DNA of 64,000 nt, from contig NZ_JAHOPH010000008.1 in assembly GCF_019798055.1 (NCBI RefSeq), forward strand, positions 1 to 64,000, given 5' to 3'. The translations under genes and the position numbers were made by a program. This DNA is from Salsipaludibacter albus. Lineage in GTDB: Bacteria; Actinomycetota; Nitriliruptoria; Nitriliruptorales; Nitriliruptoraceae. Shown one piece after another: positions 1 to 8,468 of this stretch. Positions within the stretch are counted from its first letter, which is position 1; each line of letters begins with the position of its first letter. Below the pieces are notes generated by a model. It was not told the DNA's origin, searched no databases, and worked only from the letters and a program-made list of their open reading frames with translations.

Positions 1-2
1 CC

Positions 3-653
3 CCCGTGACGTCACCGATGCCCAGCCCGACCCCGCCACCGACGCCCACGCCGTCACCCACGCCTTCCCCGACGCCGTCCCCGACCCCGTCACCGACGCC
101 CAGTCCTACTCCGACGCCGTCCCCGACGCCGACGCCCACTCGGACGCCCGAGCCGGGCCCGGCGGTCGCACCGACACCGGCCGCCGAGGGGTTCGGCGAC
201 GGCACGTACATCCTCGGCGAGGACCTCGAGCCGGGCACGTACCGCAGCGAGGGCACCGACATCTGCTCGTGGTCGCGGTTGGGCGGCTTCCGCGGGGAGG
301 TCGAGGAGATCATCGCCGACGGCAGCTTCCCGACGATCCTGACGCTCGCCGACGACGACGTCCGGTTCGAGACCCAGGGCTGTGGCACCTGGTATCCCGT
401 CGAGGCGACCGCTCCCGACGAGCCCACCACCCGGTTCGGCGACGGCACCTTCCAGGTCGGCGTCCACGTCCAGCCCGGCAGCTACACGGCCGACGGCCAG
501 GGCGAGGGGTTCTGCTACTGGAGTCGGCTCGCCGGGTTCAGCGGCCGGCTGTCCGAGAGCATCGACGCGGGCAACGACCCGGTCACTGTCGAGATCAGCC
601 CCGACGACGCCGGCTTCGAGACCCAGCACTGCGGCACCTGGACCCGGGACTGA
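3..653 (+). CDS. Secreted or surface protein with Pro/Thr/Ser linker and two Cys-containing repeats (5' end missing)
   Basis: The reading frame is open to the left edge, so the true start and any signal peptide lie outside the window. What is visible is a linker of about 55 residues made almost only of Pro, Thr and Ser, then two repeats of about 70 residues, each opening with FGDGT and a PG-Y turn. Each repeat has a CxWSRL segment and ends ETQ-CGTW, so each carries two Cys that could form a disulfide. Similar FGDGTY/PGTYR repeats occur in secreted actinobacterial proteins of unknown function. The linker suggests a cell-wall-spanning stalk that displays the repeats outside. Function unknown; extracellular location is inferred from composition only. 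Confidence 0.75.
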   Translation, partial: PVTSPMPSPTPPPTPTPSPTPSPTPSPTPSPTPSPTPTPSPTPTPTRTPEPGPAVAPTPAAEGFGDGTYILGEDLEPGTYRSEGTDICSWSRLGGFRGEVEEIIADGSFPTILTLADDDVRFETQGCGTWYPVEATAPDEPTTRFGDGTFQVGVHVQPGSYTADGQGEGFCYWSRLAGFSGRLSESIDAGNDPVTVEISPDDAGFETQHCGTWTRD

Positions 654-658
654 ATGCC

Positions 659-1654
659 TCAGGTCGACGTCGGGTCGTGCGCCTCGGCGGTCCGGGTCGG
701 GACGACGGGCGCCGCGCGGCGATCCGGCCGTCCCGGGCCGAGGTCGGGTGCGCGCGCCTGACGTGACAGCGCCCCGACCCATACGCCGGCCATCACCACG
801 ATCGCACCGACGAGGCCGCGAACGGTCAACGGCACGTCCGACACCCACGCGTCCAGCAGCATCGTCACGACCGGGAACAGGACGAACAGGTAGGAGGTGG
901 CCGAGGCGGTCCAGCGCCGGACGACCAGCAGCACGAGGGCGAACAGGCCGACCGACCCGAGCACGACCAGGTAGGTGACGGCGACGACGACGTCCGTCCG
1001 GGTCGGCAACGCCCAGGTCTCGCCGGCCACTCGCGAGATCGCCAGCAGCAGGACCGAGCCGACCAGCATGCCCACGGCGTTGGTCACCGCGGGGTGGTTG
1101 CCCGACACCTGCTTGCCGAGGATCACCGACTCGGACGTAACCACCGCCGCCGCCAGCATCGCCAGCAGGGCGCCGACGGGCACGGCGAAGCCCCCGTCAC
1201 CGACCACGATCCACACGATGCCGACGCCCGCCACGACCGCGCCGAGGACGACCCGCGGGCGCAGGCGCTCCAGTCCCTGCGCCGCTGCCATCAGCACGGT
1301 CGCCAGCGGGACGATCGCGAGCACGACGCTGGCCAGGCCCGCCTCGACCTGGGTCAGCGCCCAGTACATCAGGGCGTAGAACGCCGCGAACCCGAACACG
1401 CCGAACCACGCCGTCAGCCACAGGTCGCGTCCGCGGGGCCAGTCCAGGCGCCGGACCACCACGATCGCGACGAACAGCAGCGCGGCGAGCCCGAACCGCA
1501 GCCCGGCACCCCAGAACGGCGCGAGCTCACGGTTGCTGACCCGCACGGCCACGAAGTTGCCGGCACCCAGCGTGACCGCGAGCCCGTACATGACCGCCGT
1601 CGTCGCGTCGGGCACCGACGACCACCTGGCCGTCACCGATGTGGTCGTGTCCAT
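659..1654 (-). CDS. EamA/DMT-family transporter
   Basis: A 331-residue, very hydrophobic protein with about ten membrane helices arranged as two EamA halves, the normal size for a drug/metabolite transporter such as RhaT, YdcZ or amino-acid exporters. The open frame extends upstream to 1720, but the ATG at 1654 is preferred: it is preceded by GGGAG about seven bases upstream, and the residues before it are Arg/Gly-rich and not family-like. The C-terminus is a short polar tail. The gene is convergent with the upstream secreted-protein gene, with only five bases between the two stops. Substrate cannot be told from sequence. Confidence 0.85.
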   Translation of the reverse strand: MDTTTSVTARWSSVPDATTAVMYGLAVTLGAGNFVAVRVSNRELAPFWGAGLRFGLAALLFVAIVVVRRLDWPRGRDLWLTAWFGVFGFAAFYALMYWALTQVEAGLASVVLAIVPLATVLMAAAQGLERLRPRVVLGAVVAGVGIVWIVVGDGGFAVPVGALLAMLAAAVVTSESVILGKQVSGNHPAVTNAVGMLVGSVLLLAISRVAGETWALPTRTDVVVAVTYLVVLGSVGLFALVLLVVRRWTASATSYLFVLFPVVTMLLDAWVSDVPLTVRGLVGAIVVMAGVWVGALSRQARAPDLGPGRPDRRAAPVVPTRTAEAHDPTST

Positions 1655-1737
1655 GACGTGCTCCCTTCCCGACGCGGGTCGGGCCCCGGGCGTCCGACCT
1701 CGCACCCACCGTCGCGCCACGCCCCCGCGCCCGCATC

Positions 1738-1749
1738 GGTAGACCTACC
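1738..1749. promoter_or_regulatory. Palindrome GGTAGACCTACC, possible operator
   Basis: Five-base arms GGTAG and CTACC flank AC. It lies in the 153-base gap between the HD-GYP/LuxR gene and the transporter gene, both read leftwards, about 85 bases upstream of the transporter ATG. Position and symmetry fit a regulator binding site, possibly for the LuxR-type protein encoded just upstream. The link is inference. Confidence 0.3.
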
Positions 1750-1807
1750 CATCCTTGCACGTCCACCCTCGCATCGGCCGTCCACACGAACCGACCCCGC
1801 GGCGGCA

Positions 1808-3424
1808 TCACCGACCGGGGCGTTCCAGCAGGTCGTGGTCGACCGCGAAGAGGGTCGCGGCGGCCCGGCTGGACACGCCGAGCTTGCGGTAGACGTGCTG
1901 CACGTGGTGCTCGGCCGTGCGCCGCGAGATCACCAGCCGGTCGCCGATCTCGCGGTTGCTGCACCCGGTGGCCACCAGCCGCAGCACCTCGACCTCGCGC
2001 GGGGTCAGCCCCGCCGGCGGCTCCGGGGTGACCGGGTCGACCGCGTGGCCGGCGGCGACCAGGACCGCGGCGGTCGCCTCCGGGTCCAGCCGTCCGTCGT
2101 CGGCCATGACCTGCAGGCCGTCCCGGGCGGCGTCCGGGGTCGCGGCACGGCGGTGCGGTCGTGGCTCCACCGCGGTCCGGTAGCGGTCGGCGGCGGCCAG
2201 CACCCGGGCGGGCACGGACAACTGCGTGGCGTCGCAGCCCCGGTGGTAGCCCGAGCCGTCCAGTCGCTCGTGGTGCGCGCCGACCAGGGAGGCGAGGTCC
2301 CCCAGCCGCCCGGACCCGGCCAGGATCCGTTCCGAGTGGTAGGGGTGCAGCCGGACCTGCTCCCACGCGGTCGCGTCCAGGGGACCGGGCCGGTCCCAGG
2401 TCCGGCTGGACACGGCGACCCGGCCGAGGTCGTGGAGGTGTCCGGCCAGCCGGAGCCGTTCGACCTCGACGTCGGGCAGTCCGAGCACGTCGGCCGCCCC
2501 GCTCGCGAGCCGTGCGACCCCGCGCGAGTGGCCCACGGTGTGCGGCGACTTGAGGTCGGCGACGTCGCCGAACACGGTCGCCACGGCAACCAGGTCCGGT
2601 TCGAGCACGCGCTGGTGCGGGTCGGGCTCGTGGTCGCGGACGACCGCCAGCGGGTCGCCGGTGTCGAGCAGGTCGAGCAGCAGTGGGGCGTCGGCGACGA
2701 AGGCGGCGGCCAGGGTCGGGTCGAGCATCCCGCCGGCCCGTCGTGTCACCGCGGCGACGGCCGCGTCGGTCCCGCCGGTCCGGGCGTGCGCGACGGCGAT
2801 GCCGGACAACCGGGCGAGCCGCGAGCCCATGGGCAGGTCGTCGCCCGCCAGCCCGTCGGGGTGTCCACCTCCCTGCCACAACTCGTAGACGTGGGACAGC
2901 CCGTCCCGGACGTCGCCGGGCAGCCCGAGGTCGACGGCAACGTGGCGGCCGACCTCGCACGCCGTGGTGACGTAGTCGCGCTCGAAGTCGGGCCCGGCGC
3001 GCAGCATCCGCCAGGCCAGGACGGCACCCCGGCGTGGTGACCGCCCCGCCACCAGTGCCGGCAGGAAGGTGCGCACGACGTCGAGCGGGTCGGCGTCGTC
3101 GGACTGCAGGGCCGCCCGGTTGATCGCGAACTCGTCACCGACCCGGGCCGCAGCCTCGTGGGCGAACCCGATGCAGCCGAGGTGCTGCAGCAGTGCCGTG
3201 TACAGCCCGGCCCGGGCGTGCTCGTCGTCCAGGTCGAGCTCGTCGGCCAGCAGCACCGCGAGCGCGGCCGAGCGCAACGACTCCCCCGCCGGCAGCCCGA
3301 ACCCCAGGTCCGCCACGCGCGACAGCCCCGCCAGCAGGTCCACCAGTCGCAGGGACAACGCTCCCCCGATCGCCGGTCGGCACCACCCTACGCCGATGCC
3401 CGGCTCCGGACGGCGGCCCGCCAT
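1808..3424 (-). CDS. HD-GYP phosphohydrolase fused to a C-terminal LuxR-type DNA-binding domain
   Basis: About 538 residues from the ATG at 3424. The frame is open to 3502, but that extension is encoded by short CCTCGTCC direct repeats and looks non-coding. The N-terminal half resembles HD-superfamily helices without clear catalytic signatures. The middle carries the HD-GYP signature: HS in the first helix, HDLGR, then HHERLDGSGY. The last 60 residues are a LuxR/GerE helix-turn-helix (LTPREVEVLRLVATG, SNREIGDRL, RTAEHHV, RKLGV). HD-GYP domains hydrolyse cyclic di-GMP, so the fusion could couple nucleotide sensing or breakdown to transcription. Whether it is an active phosphodiesterase or only a sensor cannot be decided. 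HDLGR replaces the more usual HDLGK. Confidence 0.85.
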   Translation of the reverse strand: MAGRRPEPGIGVGWCRPAIGGALSLRLVDLLAGLSRVADLGFGLPAGESLRSAALAVLLADELDLDDEHARAGLYTALLQHLGCIGFAHEAAARVGDEFAINRAALQSDDADPLDVVRTFLPALVAGRSPRRGAVLAWRMLRAGPDFERDYVTTACEVGRHVAVDLGLPGDVRDGLSHVYELWQGGGHPDGLAGDDLPMGSRLARLSGIAVAHARTGGTDAAVAAVTRRAGGMLDPTLAAAFVADAPLLLDLLDTGDPLAVVRDHEPDPHQRVLEPDLVAVATVFGDVADLKSPHTVGHSRGVARLASGAADVLGLPDVEVERLRLAGHLHDLGRVAVSSRTWDRPGPLDATAWEQVRLHPYHSERILAGSGRLGDLASLVGAHHERLDGSGYHRGCDATQLSVPARVLAAADRYRTAVEPRPHRRAATPDAARDGLQVMADDGRLDPEATAAVLVAAGHAVDPVTPEPPAGLTPREVEVLRLVATGCSNREIGDRLVISRRTAEHHVQHVYRKLGVSSRAAATLFAVDHDLLERPGR

Positions 3425-3527
3425 GCCCGTCGTCGCCCGCCACCTGCCTTCCTCGTCCTGGCCTCCTCGTCCGGCGTTCCTGGTCCTGGGTTCCTCGTCC
3501 ACGAGCCGGACGGGCCGACCCGCCGGG

Positions 3528-4574
3528 TCAGTGCGTGGACAGCTCGCGCTCGGGAGATCCCAGGCCGGGATAGCCGGCGTAGGCGGGCAGGGCGGGCTGG
3601 CCGCCGAGGTGGCAGTACAGCACGCGTGATCCCGGCGCGATCTCGCCGGACCGGACCATGCCGATCAGCCCCGCCAGCGACTTGCCCTCGTAGACCGGGT
3701 CGGTCAGCATGCCCTCGGTGCGGGCGGCCAGGTGGATCGCCTCGACCGTGCCGGCGTCCGGCAGCCCGTAGGCCGGACCGGCGTAGCCGTCGACCACGGT
3801 GATCTCGTCGTCGCGCAGGTCACGGGCGAGGTCGATGCGTGCGGCGGTGTCGCGCGCGATCCGGGCGACCTGGTCGGTGGTCTGGTCGAGCGTGCCCGAG
3901 GCGTCGATGCCGATCACCGTTCGGTCGTCACGGTCCTCCAGGGCGAAGCCGGCGATCATCCCGGCATGGCTCGAACCGGTGACCGTGCAGACCACGATCG
4001 TGTCGAAGAAGGTGTCGAGCTCGGCCTCCTGTGCGGCCACCTCGCGGGCCCAGTTCGCGAATCCCAGGCCGCCCAGCGGGTGGTCGGACGCACCGGCCGG
4101 GATCGCGTAGGGCGTGCCACCTGCCTCCTCGACCGACTCCAGCGCCCGCTGCCACGAATCGCGGACGCCGATGTCGAACCCGGCCGGGTCGATGCGCACG
4201 TCGCCACCCATGATCCGGGTCAGCTGGATGTTGCCCACCTTGTCATAGGCCATGTCGTTGTAGTCGACCCAGCCCTCCTGGACCGTGACCGCCTCCAGGC
4301 CGAGGTGGCGCGCGACGCCGGTGACCTGGCGGGTGTGGTTGGACTGGATCCCCCCGATCGACACCAGCGTGTCGCAGCCGGTGTCGATCGCCTCGGCGAC
4401 GAGATACTCGAGCTTGCGGACCTTGTTGCCCCCGAACGCGATCCCGGAATTGCAGTCCTCGCGCTTGGCCCACACCTCGACCTGTCCCCCGAGCGCCTCG
4501 CTGAAGCGTGGCAACGGGTGGACCGGCGAAGGTCCGAACAGGAGCGGTTCACGGCGGAAGTCGTCCAGGGACAT
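3528..4574 (-). CDS. acdS: 1-aminocyclopropane-1-carboxylate deaminase
   Basis: A 348-residue fold-type II PLP enzyme that would convert ACC to ammonia and 2-oxobutanoate in the cytosol. The PLP lysine sits in [13 protein letters not shown], followed by [15 protein letters not shown]. The C-terminal half has [23 protein letters not shown] and VLYCHLGG, which match ACC deaminases rather than D-cysteine desulfhydrases. The ATG at 4574 has GAGG six bases upstream and gives the normal family length; the in-frame extension upstream is Arg/Pro-rich junk. It is divergent from a GntR-type regulator with a 226-base leader between them. ACC deaminase lets soil or plant-associated bacteria use ACC as nitrogen and lowers plant ethylene. 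Confidence 0.92.
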   Translation of the reverse strand: MSLDDFRREPLLFGPSPVHPLPRFSEALGGQVEVWAKREDCNSGIAFGGNKVRKLEYLVAEAIDTGCDTLVSIGGIQSNHTRQVTGVARHLGLEAVTVQEGWVDYNDMAYDKVGNIQLTRIMGGDVRIDPAGFDIGVRDSWQRALESVEEAGGTPYAIPAGASDHPLGGLGFANWAREVAAQEAELDTFFDTIVVCTVTGSSHAGMIAGFALEDRDDRTVIGIDASGTLDQTTDQVARIARDTAARIDLARDLRDDEITVVDGYAGPAYGLPDAGTVEAIHLAARTEGMLTDPVYEGKSLAGLIGMVRSGEIAPGSRVLYCHLGGQPALPAYAGYPGLGSPERELSTH

Positions 4575-4780
4575 GGAAACCTCGAAGTGGTGTTGGGCGG
4601 GTGGTCGCGGTGGTCGTCGATTGAGGTGCGGGCGGGCTCGGCTGTGCCGCAGCGCGACGTCACCGGCGCGGCGGTGGCCGACGAACCCTGCGACGGGCGG
4701 AAGTGGCCCGTCCGGATCGTCGGCCCGGCCGATCGGCGTGCCGGAAGGGCGCGTCGTCGCGTCGTTGCCATCGAGTGAAT

Positions 4781-4794
4781 AATTGCATACGATT
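4781..4794. promoter_or_regulatory. AT-rich imperfect palindrome, likely GntR operator and promoter core
   Basis: AATTGCATACGATT matches its own reverse complement at 10 of 14 positions and is an AT-rich island in very GC-rich DNA. It ends six bases before the ATG of the GntR gene and lies 207 bases upstream of acdS. FCD-type GntR regulators bind short sites of this kind. Its position suggests it blocks the regulator's own start and controls the acdS promoter reading the other way. There is no Shine-Dalgarno before the regulator ATG, so its mRNA may be leaderless. Confidence 0.45.
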
Positions 4795-4800
4795 TGAGCC

Positions 4801-5526
4801 ATGTCAACCGTTGACGAGGTGCAGCGGCACGTGGTGCGGGGCCTCCTTCGCGGGGAGTTCGCCCCGGGTTCGTGGCTGCGCCAGGACGAGTTGGCGACCC
4901 GGATCGGGGTCAGCCGGGTCCCGGTGCGCGAGGGGCTGCAGCGGCTGGCCGGGCTCGGGCTGGTGCGGTTCGAGCCCAACCGCGGCGCCGTCGTCCCGGA
5001 GCTGACCGCCGCCGACGCGATCGAGACCTACGCCCTGCGGCGAGGCATCGAGCCGAGGTTGCTCGACCAGGCCCTCCCCCGGCTGAGCATCGTCGACCTC
5101 GCCGAGGCCGAGCTGGCGCTGGAACCGCACGAGGTGGCCGCGTCGCCGCCCGACGGGGCGGGCCGCTCCTCCGGGGACCTCGAGGACGGGCCGGTGCGCG
5201 GTTCCCCCGACGTCGCCGCTGACGGGCCGGTGTCCGGCCTGTCACCGACCGAGGCCAACTGGGCGTTCCACCGGGCCCTGTACCGGGCGGCGGGGTGGCA
5301 GCGCGGCCTGGCGATGGTCGAGATCCTGCACGCGGCGGTCGCGCCGTACGTCCTGCTCTACACCCGCAAGCTGGGCGGCGCCGCCACCTCGCACGCCGAG
5401 CACGTCGAGCTGCTGGCGGCCTGTCGTGCGCGGGACCGCGAGCGGGCGCAGGCCACCCTCGCCGACCACCTCGACCACGCCGAGACCGCCCTGGTCGACT
5501 GGCTGCGCCGCGACCACGGCGACTGA
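4801..5526 (+). CDS. GntR-family (FadR/FCD type) transcriptional regulator, likely regulator of acdS
   Basis: 241 residues. The N-terminal winged helix-turn-helix is clear ([40 protein letters not shown]), followed by an all-helical FCD-like effector domain with the usual [10 protein letters not shown] segment and an HLDHAE C-terminal helix. A low-complexity Pro/Gly insert near residues 115-145 interrupts the effector domain. It is divergent from acdS and shares the regulatory gap. GntR regulators next to acdS are known in actinobacteria, so ligand-responsive control of ACC degradation is the reasonable inference. Confidence 0.85.
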   Translation: MSTVDEVQRHVVRGLLRGEFAPGSWLRQDELATRIGVSRVPVREGLQRLAGLGLVRFEPNRGAVVPELTAADAIETYALRRGIEPRLLDQALPRLSIVDLAEAELALEPHEVAASPPDGAGRSSGDLEDGPVRGSPDVAADGPVSGLSPTEANWAFHRALYRAAGWQRGLAMVEILHAAVAPYVLLYTRKLGGAATSHAEHVELLAACRARDRERAQATLADHLDHAETALVDWLRRDHGD

Positions 5527-5573
5527 CCCCCCACCCCCCCTGCGCCGAACCCCCGGCCCGGGTCGCGTCGCGT

Positions 5574-6062
5574 TCAGACCCACCAGGTGTCGTGCCGTGC
5601 CATGAAGGCGGCACGCTCGGCGTCGTCCATGGGCTCGGTGCGGGCGAGCGTCTCGAAGTAGTCCTCGCGCGGGCCGCCCGGGGCGAACAACAGCAGCATG
5701 GAGGCGTGGTCGCGACCGCGGAAACCGTGGATGCCGCCCGGTGGGACGTAGACGAAGTCGCCCGCCTCGCCGGTCGTCCAGCCCGTGCCGTCGTGGAACT
5801 CGACCTGGCCCTGGAGGACGTAGAACTGCTCGGAGATCGAGCGGTGGAAGTGCGGGTCGGGGCCGCTCACGCCCTCGCCGAAGGTCCAGCGGTACAGGCC
5901 GAAGCGCTGCTCGGCCTGGTCTCCGGTGGCGAGGTACTCGCAGGTGACGCCGTTGCCGTAGGCCACGTCGGGTGGCGTGTCGTCCGGGCGGATCCAGGTG
6001 GAGGCCTCGCCGCCCTCGCCGTGGTAGACGTCCGGGGGATACGGGCGGGGCAGCGTGGTCAT
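5574..6062 (-). CDS. Cupin-domain protein
   Basis: 162 residues forming a single conserved cupin barrel. Motif 1 is PHFHRSISEQFYVLQG, supplying two His and one Glu as metal ligands; motif 2 is GDFVYVPPGGIHGF, with the third His. The ATG at 6062 begins MTTLPRPYPPD; the upstream in-frame extension is Arg-rich. No clear Shine-Dalgarno is seen. Single-domain cupins of this size often bind a metal and act as small dioxygenases, isomerases or ligand sensors. The substrate is not evident. It is convergent with the GntR gene. Confidence 0.75.
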   Translation of the reverse strand: MTTLPRPYPPDVYHGEGGEASTWIRPDDTPPDVAYGNGVTCEYLATGDQAEQRFGLYRWTFGEGVSGPDPHFHRSISEQFYVLQGQVEFHDGTGWTTGEAGDFVYVPPGGIHGFRGRDHASMLLLFAPGGPREDYFETLARTEPMDDAERAAFMARHDTWWV

Positions 6063-6250
6063 GTGGCGTCCGATCGGGGGGCGTCGGCCAGCGCGGCGGA
6101 GCCGTCGGGAGTGCGTCTCCCGGCGGCGGATCGACACTCAACCCCGTCCGGATCGAGTTGTCCACAGGCGATCGGGAACCGGTGGCATCGTGGGAGGACA
6201 TGACGTAGTTTCATGCTCGACCCCTCCCCCCGGTCCCAAGGCTCCGCTGG

Positions 6251-6739
6251 ATGCGACGCCACATCCCCCACGTCACGATCCTGGCCCTCGCTGTCGCGGT
6301 CGCCGCCTGCACCGGCAGCGGCTCGGCCGACCCGACGTCCCCGCCGACGTCGTCGCCGTGGGCGCCAAGCCACTCCGAGCTACCGCCGGACGTCCATGCA
6401 GCCATTGCATCCCTGTACGCGGGCGACGCCCTCGAGCCAGAACGCGAAGCGATCCTGAACGCCATCGTCGACCCTGGCAACAGCTCGTTTCAACCAGAGC
6501 CGGGTAGCACAACTCTCTCGAACATCCAACTCATCGACGCCACACAGGACTGCCTCTTCGTTAGGTATGTCCAAGACTCGCGTGACGTCATCTCGCTACC
6601 CCAATCCGAGGCCGTCGTCGAACGGATCGCCCTCTTCCAACCGAAACCCGAGATCGATGCCTCTGGGACCCAACCAACGCCTTGGCAACTGACAAACCGC
6701 GCCGTCCCTGAAGACGTCTCAGGGGGCTCCTGTGAGTAG
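6251..6739 (+). CDS. Small lipoprotein of unknown function
   Basis: 162 residues with a short positive N-terminus, a hydrophobic stretch and the lipobox AVAAC, so it should be lipid-anchored outside the membrane. The mature part begins with a Ser/Pro/Thr linker. Two further Cys (in QDCLF and the C-terminal GSCE) could pair. I recognise no domain. Codon use is visibly less GC-biased than in neighbouring genes, with A/T third positions such as caa, aca and gat, suggesting recent acquisition or weak selection. The last eight bases overlap the next gene, so the two are probably translated together. Confidence 0.65.
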   Translation: MRRHIPHVTILALAVAVAACTGSGSADPTSPPTSSPWAPSHSELPPDVHAAIASLYAGDALEPEREAILNAIVDPGNSSFQPEPGSTTLSNIQLIDATQDCLFVRYVQDSRDVISLPQSEAVVERIALFQPKPEIDASGTQPTPWQLTNRAVPEDVSGGSCE

Positions 6740-7721
6740 GGCCGGTGTCCATGACCGACGCCCTATCGCTTCGGTTGGCCTTCTGGGTATTACGCTGTTC
6801 TTGATCATGAGCCTGGTGGCTGCACCAAGTGCCCACGCCGACACCCCCTCCTTCGAGTCGCAAGCGGCGTCGGACTTTGTAGAGAGCAACATCGGCGGTC
6901 AGCGAAGCGCCCGGGAGGGGTCTGTGACCAACACTGCGCCAGAAGTCGACGCCGGCGATACAGGAGCCGGAGGAGGCGTCGATGTCAGACCCGCCAGCAC
7001 AGGTTCGGAGGAGGCGCCACCGAGGTATCGGGTGGACGTGTTCCGGGGGGTGCCGGGGGCGGATGATGCGTGTGTCGACGAGGTCTGGGTGCCGGTCGGG
7101 AGCAGCCCGATGGCGGCCGGGACCGGTGGGGTCGACCGGGCGGTGCGGGCGCACATCGCGGCGACCGGGGCGGCGCCACGGGACTGCACACCGGCGACGC
7201 CACCCGATCCGGCAGCACCCGCGCCTCCGCCGGTGCCGGCGGGGCCGACCGACGTCGAACTGCTGCTGGCGGCCGAGGCGTACGTCGAGACGCTCGTGCC
7301 TCCACCGGGCCTGGGCATCGAGCCACCCACCGGCGAGGGCGTGGTCGGCGTGCCGGTGCTGGTCCAGCTCGGGCGGGAACCGGTTTTCAGCGCCGATCCG
7401 ATCACGGTCACGCTGTTCGGGACCGACTACACGCTCTCGGCGGACCTCCAGGCGGCGACCACGATCGACTGGGGAGACGGCACCGTCGAGACCGTCACCG
7501 GCACCGGTGCGACCTACGAGCAGGTCGACGGTGACCTGGACGACGAACGGCTGATCCGCCACGTCTACATCGACGACGGTGCCGTGGACATCACCGCCAC
7601 CGACACCTGGACGGTCGTCCTCACCCTGGAGGGTGTCGGCACGAACACGGTCACCGGCATCGTCATCGACGACACCGCGACCGTCGACATCATCGAACTC
7701 CAGTCCGTCGTCACCGGCTGA
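6732..7721 (+). CDS. Secreted protein with possible PKD-like C-terminal domain
   Basis: 329 residues starting at a GTG inside the end of the lipoprotein gene (GTGAGTAG overlap). A signal peptide of about 37 residues ends AHA-D. The mature chain has a low-complexity Gly/Thr region, a domain with two Cys (DDACVDEVW and RDCTP), a Pro/Ala hinge, and a C-terminal beta-rich part containing TTIDWGDGTVETVTG. IDWGDGT is the hallmark turn of PKD-type domains. The first about 90 codons share the less GC-rich composition of the upstream lipoprotein and the rest is typical of the genome, so the gene looks like a composite. Likely an extracellular partner of the lipoprotein; function unknown. Confidence 0.65.
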   Translation: MSRAGVHDRRPIASVGLLGITLFLIMSLVAAPSAHADTPSFESQAASDFVESNIGGQRSAREGSVTNTAPEVDAGDTGAGGGVDVRPASTGSEEAPPRYRVDVFRGVPGADDACVDEVWVPVGSSPMAAGTGGVDRAVRAHIAATGAAPRDCTPATPPDPAAPAPPPVPAGPTDVELLLAAEAYVETLVPPPGLGIEPPTGEGVVGVPVLVQLGREPVFSADPITVTLFGTDYTLSADLQAATTIDWGDGTVETVTGTGATYEQVDGDLDDERLIRHVYIDDGAVDITATDTWTVVLTLEGVGTNTVTGIVIDDTATVDIIELQSVVTG

Positions 7722-7868
7722 GGTGGTCGACGACTCGCGCCCCGCCACCCTCCGCCGATCTGCACGGCACCCGCGCGGGCGGCCAAGTAGTGGGCCCGCG
7801 ACGAAGCCCTGTCCACACGCGACGGTCGCAACGAGGACCAGCTGACACCTTCCCGGGAGGGAGCAGGC

Positions 7869-8306
7869 ATCGAGATCTTCACGATCGGGTTCACCCAGCG
7901 GACGGCGGCGTCGTTCTTCACGACCCTCGAGCAGGCAGGGATCGAGCGGCTCGTCGACGTGCGGCGCCACAACACCTCGCAGCTGGCCGGGTTCGCCAAG
8001 CGCGACGACCTCGCCTGGTTCCTCGACCGGATCCTCGGCGCCGAGTACGTCCACCGACCCGAGGCCGCCCCCACCAGTGAGCTGCTGGCTTCGTGGCGCG
8101 CCGGCGACCTGGCCTGGGAGGACTTCGCCACCTCGTACCGCGACCAGATCGCGACCGACCGGATCGACGACCTCTTCTCGCCGGACGACTTCGCCCGACC
8201 GACCGTGCTGCTGTGCAGCGAGCGCGACCCCGACCACTGCCACCGCCGCCTCCTCGTCGAACACCTCGACGCCCACTGGGGCGACGTCGCCGCCCACCAC
8301 CTCTGA
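7869..8306 (+). CDS. DUF488-family protein, apparently starting at an ATC codon
   Basis: 145 residues if read from 7869. The N-terminus IEIFTIGFTQRTAASFF and then IERLVDVR is exactly where DUF488 proteins begin, and the C-terminus has VLLCSERDPDHCHRRLLVEHL, the conserved Cys/His motif of the family. The frame is open back to the TAG at 7788 but holds no ATG, GTG or TTG before the GTG at 7959, which would delete the first conserved strand. A strong Shine-Dalgarno (GGGAGGGAG) ends five bases before the ATC at 7869. Either ATC is used as a rare start or a base substitution or error replaced ATG. DUF488 function is unknown. Confidence 0.7.
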   Translation: MEIFTIGFTQRTAASFFTTLEQAGIERLVDVRRHNTSQLAGFAKRDDLAWFLDRILGAEYVHRPEAAPTSELLASWRAGDLAWEDFATSYRDQIATDRIDDLFSPDDFARPTVLLCSERDPDHCHRRLLVEHLDAHWGDVAAHHL

Positions 8307-8468
8307 CCCCCGGACGCCGTGCCGTCGTGCGAGGAGGCTCACGCCCAGGGGAAGGACCGACGTTCACGACCGCCACCTCAGCCCTGGCCAATGAGCGGGT
8401 CCCGTGGAGTGACGGATCATCGCCGGCAGCGTCGACGGCCGGATCGATCGGGTCGGCCGGCCAGGACG

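Noticed and set aside
4575-4979. N-terminal extension of ACC deaminase
   Set aside because: It is Pro/Arg-rich, overlaps the regulator gene, and the ATG at 4574 has a good Shine-Dalgarno and gives the family length.
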